This document shows positions 57,940 to 64,000 of a stretch of DNA of 64,000 bases, piece after piece (within the stretch, counting starts at the first letter, position 1; every line of letters starts with the position of its first letter). Under the pieces are notes generated by a model. That model had not been told where the DNA came from. It ran no database searches and worked only from the letters and a program-made list of their open reading frames with translations. The position numbers and the translations under genes are program-made. Source of the DNA: Luzula sylvatica (Eukaryota > Streptophyta > Magnoliopsida > Poales > Juncaceae); NCBI GenBank assembly GCA_946800325.1, contig OX326960.1, positions 31,897,629 through 31,961,628 on the forward strand. The letters run 5' to 3'.

Positions 57940-60110
57940 CTCCCAAATAAGTATGGATATCATATTTGAATGGATTTGTTTTCTTCGCATTTAAGAGGTT
58001 GTTTAATAGGATATGGATGTATTTCTGTAAATTATACGTTGATTAGATTAGATTTGTTTACAAATGTTATTTATGTTATTTTTTAAAAACACTAGTTTGC
58101 TATTAATATAAATGTTTTTAAGACTTGAGATTTTATGTTTTGTATCATGTTGCATTCGAATTATACTTATGTATAAAGTTTGCAAAATTGGAGCTCATAC
58201 ATGAGGCCACGTCACCAGGGGCCTCTTTGTAAAAAAAAATATTTTTTTCACATTTTGGTCCTTTTATATTTACAATTTGGTCCTTTTTATTTGAAAAAAT
58301 TACATTTTGGTCCTTTTTTATTTATATTTTGGTCCTTTTTATTTACATTTGGTCCTTTCAAGTTTGAAAAATTACACTTTGGTCCAGGGGCCTCTTTGAA
58401 AAAAATTATTTACATTTTGGTCCTTTTTATTTATATTTTGATCCTTTTTAGGTATAGAGTTTGCAAAATTGGAGCTCATACATGAGGCCACGTCACCAGG
58501 GGCCTCTTTGTAAAAAAAATATATTTTTTTCCCATTTTGGTCCTTTTATATTTACAATTTTGTCCTTTTTATTTGAAAAAATTACATTTTGGTCCTTTTT
58601 ATTTACATTTTGGTCCTTTTTTATTTACATTTTGGTCATTTTTATTTACATTTGGTCCTTTCAAGTTTGAAAAATTACACTTTGGTCCAGGGGCCTCTTT
58701 GAAAAAAATTATTTACATTTTGGTTCTTTTTATTTATATTTTTATCCTTTTTAGTTGAAAAAACTACATTTTGATCCTTTTTATTTACATTTTTGTCCTT
58801 TTAAGTTTAGAAACTTACATTTTGGTCCTTCGTATTTACATCTTGATCCTCTTTTATTTACATGTTGGTCCTTTTTTACATTTTTGAATTTACATTATAT
58901 TTCTTTTTATTTATATATTGGTCCTTTTCAGTTTTAGTTCACACTTTGGTACTTTTTATTAACATTTTGGTCCTTTTTAATTTAAATTTCGGTCATTTAT
59001 TACATTATTAATAATTCCTCTCATCTCATACCTCCACGTCACCACCTTATTATGCCTCCCTATCACCACTTTACTTGGAAAATTTTCAAAAGACTCCTTA
59101 AATTTTTAGATATTGTAAAAAACAATTAATTTACATATTATTCATTTAAAAAAATGCTTTTTTAATTTTAAAAAATTCTTAAACTTTTTGTAATATATAA
59201 GAATTAAAAAAAAATTACTATATGTTATATGTTATATAATTTTAATATTTCATTCATTACAAATATTCGACTTATGTATTATTTTTCTTGAAAAACTAAC
59301 ATAAAATTATAATAAGTTGAACAATATTATTAAAAGAACATCTTGCAAATATTTAAAAATAAAATATCATAAAACTATTAAAAAATACATAAAAGGAAAA
59401 CTAAAATAAAAAGTAGATGTTTAAATAGATATTTTCTATGAATATATTTGCAAGATGTTTATTTATTATTATTTAATGTTAGTTTTTTATGAATAAAGAA
59501 TGGAATATTAAAATTATATAAACAAAATATGTAATAATTTAAATTTTTTTAAATCACTACATGTTAAGAAGTGTTTATGAATTTTCTTAAAATTAATAAA
59601 AAAATAACAAAAATAACTTTTAATTATTACATATGAGATTTGGAGGGTATTTTGGAAAACAAAAATTAATATCATCTATAAGGAGTATTTTTAAATAAAA
59701 GTTTGGTAAAGAGTTTTTTTTTTGGAGTTTATGAAAAGATAGAGGATTTTTTACAATATCCAAAAAAAATTATGGGGTTAAAAATATACCAAATCATGGA
59801 TGTGCGAATAATCATGACAAACTCGAGGGCTCCCGCGCAATTGCGCGGGGAAAAAGCTAGTATCATGACAAAGAAAGCATGAGATTAGTTGCAACAATGC
59901 CATTCAAAGTGCAATGCAGTTATTAAGTGATGAACCAACATTCATGCGATATTAATGAATATATCGTTTATATAATGTTGCTATGTTTCTAAGTTAATTT
60001 CATTTCATCTGATCATGCGTCGTGTGAACTTTAGTTTAGTTTTCTCGTTACATGCACGAATAAGAAATTAGAAGAAACTGATCGATGACTTGCTACAAAA
60101 CTAAAAGCTC
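57940..60110 (+). repeat. SKS-flank copy S3, split by a Helitron
   Basis: Left part 57950-58162 (TATGGATATCATATTTGAAT, TTTTTTAAAAACACTAGTTT, ATCATGTTGCATTCGAA). Right part from 59862 (ATCATGACAAAGAAAGCATG, AGATTAGTTGCAACAATG, AATTAGAAGAAACTGATCGA). In S0 and S2 these halves are directly joined. Confidence 0.8.
58164..59861 (+). mobile_element. Non-autonomous Helitron, left member of a head-to-head pair
   Basis: The 5' end is ACTTATGTATAAAG (like the 3801 element, the first bases uncertain by 1-2). The 3' end is CCCGCGCAATTGCGCGGG, a spacer, then GCTAGT at 59856-59861. It carries the same ACATTTTGGTCCTTTTTATT array (58250-58990), a duplicated 5' block at about 58450 (GAGTTTGCAAAATTGGAGCT twice), and a captured piece of the pyrimidine-rich TIR family (59071-59790). 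The empty site in S0/S2 (GCATAAGAATATCATGA) confirms the insertion. Confidence 0.87.
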
Positions 60111-60233
60111 TCAAAGAGATGGGTAATTGAATAAATGCATTTTCTGTTTGTTCCATTTTTTTGTGCTCGCAATTGGGTTAATAAGGAGAGCATAAATTTC
60201 CCCTCGATGAGAAGTTTCTAATATTATGCAAAA

Positions 60234-61620
60234 CTAGATTTTTTCCCGCGCAATTGCGCGGGAGCTCTCGAGTTTGTCATGATTATTCGCACATCCGTGA
60301 TTTGGTATATTTTTAACCCCCTAATTTTTTTTGGATATTGTAAAAAATCCTCTATCTTTTTCCCCGCGCAATTTTTTTTACCAAACTTTTATTTTAAAAT
60401 ACTCCTTATGGATGATATTAATTTTTTTTTCCAAAATACCCTCCAAATCTCATATGTAATAATTAAAAGTTATTTTTGTTATTTTTTATTAATTTTAAGA
60501 AAATTCATTAACACTTCTTAACATGTAGTGATTTAAAAAAATTTAAATTATTACATATTTTGTTTATATAATTTTAATATTCCATTCTTTATTCATAAAA
60601 AACTAACATTAAATAATAATAAATAAACATCTTGCAAATATATTCATAGAAAATATCTATTTAAACATCTACTTTTTATTTTAGTTTTCCTTTTATGTAT
60701 TTTTTAATTGTTTTATGATATTTTATTTTTAAATATTTGCAAGATGTTCTTTTAATAATATTGTTCAACTTATTATAATTTTATGTTAGTTTTTCAAGAA
60801 AAATAATACATATGTCGAATATTTGTAATGAATGAAATATTAAAATTATATAACATATAACATATAGTAATTTTTTTTAATTATTATATATTACAAAAAG
60901 TTTAAGAATTTTTTAAAATTAAAAAAGCATTTTTTTTAAATGAATACATATGTAAATTAATTGTTTTTTGCAATATCTAAAAATTTAAGGAGTCTTTTGA
61001 AAATTTTCCAAGTAAAGTGGTGATAGGGAGGCATAATAAGGTGGTGATGTGGAGGCATGAGATGAGAGGAATTATTAATAATGTAAAAAAGGACCGAAAT
61101 TTAAATTAAAAATGACCAAAATGTTAATAAAAAGTACCAAAGTGTGAACAAAAACTGAAAATGACCAAGATATAAATAAAAATAACTATAATGTAAATTC
61201 AAAAATGTAAAAAAAGACCGACATGTAAATAAAAGAGGATCAAGATGTAAATGAAGGACCAAAATGTAAGTTTCTAAACTTAAAAGGACAAAAATATAAA
61301 TAGAAAGGATCAAAATGTAGTTTTTTCAACTAAAAAGGACCAAAATGTAAATAATTTTTTTTCAAAGAGGCCCCTGGACCAAAGTGTAATTTTTCAAACT
61401 TGAAAGGACCAAATGTAAATAAAAAGGACCAAAATGTAAATAAAAAGGACCAAAATGTAAATAAAAAAGGACCAAAATGTAATTTTTCCAAATAAAAAGG
61501 ACCAAAATGTAAATAAAAAGGACCAAAATATAAAAAAAAATATTTTTTTTACAAAGAGGTCCCTGATGACGTGGAGGGCTAAGAAGAGGGGAATTTCCCT
61601 AACTTTATAACTATTAATAA
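60234..61620 (-). mobile_element. Non-autonomous Helitron, right member of the head-to-head pair
   Basis: On the minus strand it ends CCCGCGCAATTGCGCGGG, spacer, then CTAGT followed by T (plus-strand ACTAG at 60234-60238). Its 5' part at about 61560-61620 has the CCTCCACGTCATCAGGGA box found near the 5' ends of the other two. The interior is the mirror of 58164-59861 but shorter, with the same T-rich array and TIR piece. The exact 5' end is uncertain by a few bases. Confidence 0.8.
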
Positions 61621-62479
61621 TTAATAATGACAAGGCGCTAAAATAAAACGTTAGATTATAAATAGTAAACTAATTGTAAATAGTGAACTAATTAATACAA
61701 AAAATAAATAGTAAAACTAATTGTAGTTACAATCCATTGTTTTGTGTTTGGATCTATGAATTAAAATTTATTGTAAAATTGTAGTTTTTATGTTTGGATT
61801 GATGTAACTGTAAAATGATGTTTATGTTTCGTAAGTATAAGATTCAAATGATTGCATATAATTTAATATTACTATATTTATTAACATGTAATAACTTAAA
61901 TTTATTTAAAATATAATATAATTTAATCATATAACAGTACTAATATCATTATGCTAAACACACAGCGCAAGAAGGTACCAAAATTCAAGTTTCAAATCAC
62001 AAATTGTATTATTTTTTTTTAATCATTTTATAAACATTTATATTTTTTTACATTTCATTATCAATTAGAATTATATTTGATCAGAACTTAACTCATACAA
62101 TTAAACATAATGAACTCGAATACAGAAAATCCAATAGTACATAATTGCACCTGTTTTTCAAATATTAAATCACAAACATGTTATTAAAAACTAAGTAATT
62201 AGTATTTGACAATCTGTAGCGGTATAATTGGACATTATTTTATCGACTCGATTATTCTATTATTTACTCAACAATTACTCAATAATACACGTAAATTATT
62301 CCATTTTGAGCGTTTTACATTTTTACTATAGATTTCTTATATATTGATCAGTGTTGTCTGTAATTGATATTAATCTTTTCTGGATTTAAAAGAAATTGTT
62401 ATTATTTTGCTAGAAAATATTTTTAGGCAAGATGATTTTTGGTTTGAGATCATGTTGTACTAGAATGTACGTAAGGACT
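61621..62479. other. Gene-free AT-rich stretch
   Basis: A short local repeat near 61650-61730 (AATAGTAAACTAATTGTA, AATAGTGAACTAATTA, AATAGTAAAACTAATTGTAG). Nothing else supported. Confidence 0.5.
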
Positions 62480-62720
62480 AAAGTCTAAAGAAATCAAGAA
62501 AGTATGTGGTTAGTTGCAATGCAATTATCATGTGATTTAATCATTTAACTTAAAATTCAATGCAATTTGCATGAACATATATATCAACTATATAATGTTG
62601 CCATGGTTCTAAGCTTCTCTCATTTTAATGTGATCAAGTCTCATGCATTACTTTATTTTCTTTTGTGATTCAACATATTTGATATTGGAAGAAACTGGAA
62701 ATTCACGACGAAACAAAAAC
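62480..62720 (+). repeat. SKS-flank copy S4, most diverged
   Basis: Same order as S0 but diverged: AAGAAAGTATGTGGTTAGTT, GCAATTTGCATGAACATATA, TATATAATGTTGCCATGGTT and ATTGGAAGAAACTGG. Confidence 0.6.
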
Positions 62721-63305
62721 CTTAACGAGAATTATTTAAATATGAATTTAACAATTACTCAAACCCCAATTGAAGAAGAAGTGAATAATGAACTCGTAAC
62801 ATGACAGTGAACAAACAACACAACTCCTAATTGATGTAACAGGGGATATTTTCCTTTTCTTTTTTGTCTTGTCGGGTTTAGGATACTACTCAGATCCGAA
62901 TTGTAATATTTTAACTTTTATTTTTATATATATACTGAGAGGGCCTCCTTAAATAAATGTAATTGGCGATTGACCAATTTTTGTTGGTTATACTTTTTCT
63001 TTCAAATCTCGGTAACAAAGAAATTATAGTACCTGGAATTCAAGCATACAAATTATAATAATTTGAAATCCCGTATTTCCATTCCAGTTTACAACATAGT
63101 TGAAATCCAGGATTTCAAATCTGCTCTCTTTCTCTAAGACCTCTTTCCATTTACGAACAGACAAAATCGAAATAGGTACCGAATCGATTTCAGCAACCCT
63201 CTAATTACTTCTTCTTTCAGTCAATTTAGAATCTTATCTTTGATATTCCAGTTCGGGCTGATTGCTTGCTCGCAGGAAGTTAACCAGAAGAACAATCGAA
63301 AACGC
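62721..63305. other. Upstream region of the ArgC gene
   Basis: AT-rich promoter and 5' leader. TATATATATACTGAGAGGGC near 62926 could contain a TATA element, but it is not certain which. Confidence 0.4.
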
Positions 63306-64000
63306 ATGATGAGCTCGATTTCTGTTGATGGTGGGTTGCCTGGAAAGGTATTTTTATTGTTTCCTCACCCAATTTTTCTTCCTAGAGCAATTTGAATAGA
63401 AATTTTCCATTTTCTTAGTCGATTGGAATTGGAAAGTACTAATTATCAATTCTCTTCCGTGAATTCGTTCCTTGTATTATCAATTCTTTTTTTCATTCCT
63501 AAATCACAAATCTTTTACCAGTTTTTGATAGCGGGTAGGGGTTTGAAGAAATGCCGCACTTTCCCTTTTCGTCTGAGAGCTTCTGTAGCTTCTTCACCAC
63601 AAAAAATCACCACTCAAAAATTAAAGGTCGATAATTCTCAGAAATTAGTCCAAATTGCGGTTTTGGGCGCAAGTGGTTATACTGGTGCTGAGGTAAACTA
63701 TTTCTTCGTATCTTTTTCCTAATAGCCCTTTTGGTGTATAAACTAATTAGGGTTTAGGGTTTAAGAGAATTGCTTACACTAATGAATTTCACAGATTGTG
63801 AGGCTTCTTGCAAATCATCCACATTTTGGGATTAAAATCATGACTGCAGATAGAAAAGCTGGCCAGTCAATCGGTTCAGTATTTCCTCATTTAATTACAC
63901 AAGTAATTTATTATTTTATATTAATAATTCATAATCTTAATTCATGATATAATTATGAAATAATTCATATATACATTTTTCTTATAGGATTTGCCAGATA
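63306..64000 (+). CDS. ARGC: N-acetyl-gamma-glutamyl-phosphate reductase, plastid (5' part only)
   Basis: First four exons: 63306-63347, 63522-63692, 63795-63902 and 63988 onward, all phase 0, giving 107 complete codons plus 13 nt of exon 4 before the window ends. Residues 1-~55 are Ser/Arg-rich and lack acidic character, fitting a chloroplast transit peptide. The NAD(P)-binding Rossmann start follows: QIAVLGASGYTGAEIVRLLA, then HPHFGIKIMTADRKAGQSIG and SVFPHLITQDLPD. This is the N-terminus of ArgC, which reduces N-acetylglutamyl-phosphate to the semialdehyde in arginine synthesis. GASGYTGAE is the dinucleotide-binding glycine motif. The catalytic Cys lies beyond the window. Two tandem ATGs open the frame; the first is used. 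Confidence 0.93.

Overview
This window is nuclear DNA from a flowering plant, most likely a eudicot. The coding genes have many short exons with GT-AG introns. They encode plant-specific families: an RSL-class bHLH factor, an HHO/NIGT1 GARP factor, an X8 callose-binding protein and an SKU5-similar monocopper-oxidase-like protein. The space between genes is very AT-rich and full of plant transposon classes (Helitron, hAT, Mutator-like, CACTA, copia). The species cannot be named from the sequence alone.

Layout. About 0-17.8 kb has no confident gene. It holds a possible terminal exon at the left edge, a 14-copy 68-bp tandem array, a complete Helitron with both canonical junctions, a non-autonomous hAT element filled with TTA repeats, a possible gene-capturing Helitron-like unit, and two small inverted-repeat elements with target-site duplications. 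The gene-bearing part follows: RSL-like bHLH (+, 17.87-19.33 kb), secreted X8/CBM43 protein (-, 19.82-20.52), a Mutator-like element made of GACCCG repeats (20.78-21.48), TVP15/COPI-associated membrane protein (+, 23.20-24.33), MAPKKK5-like kinase (-, 24.85-28.20), HHO/NIGT1-like repressor (-, 32.67-34.31), DEK_C plus double-SWIB protein (-, 42.88-45.46), SKS protein (+, 48.20-50.74), and the 5' end of plastid ArgC (+, from 63.31 kb, running off the window).

I rebuilt eight gene models exon by exon. In each complete model the exon phases join in frame, and conserved domain residues run across the junctions. The 34.3-42.9 kb and 50.7-63.3 kb stretches are gene-poor. The second is the most structured part of the window: the last exon and 3' flank of the SKS gene have been copied several times downstream as a truncated pseudogene and flanking fragments. 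These copies were then hit by a CACTA end, a palindromic MITE, a copia LTR element and a pair of head-to-head Helitrons. The paralogous copies act as empty sites that date and delimit the insertions.

The genes do not form a pathway or cluster. They cover root-hair-type transcription, cell-wall/plasmodesmal function, Golgi membranes, MAPK signalling, nitrate/phosphate-type transcriptional repression, chromatin, and arginine synthesis. I found no tRNA, rRNA, CRISPR or new gene system. The notable material is structural: repeat families, nested elements, and the SKS-derived duplications.
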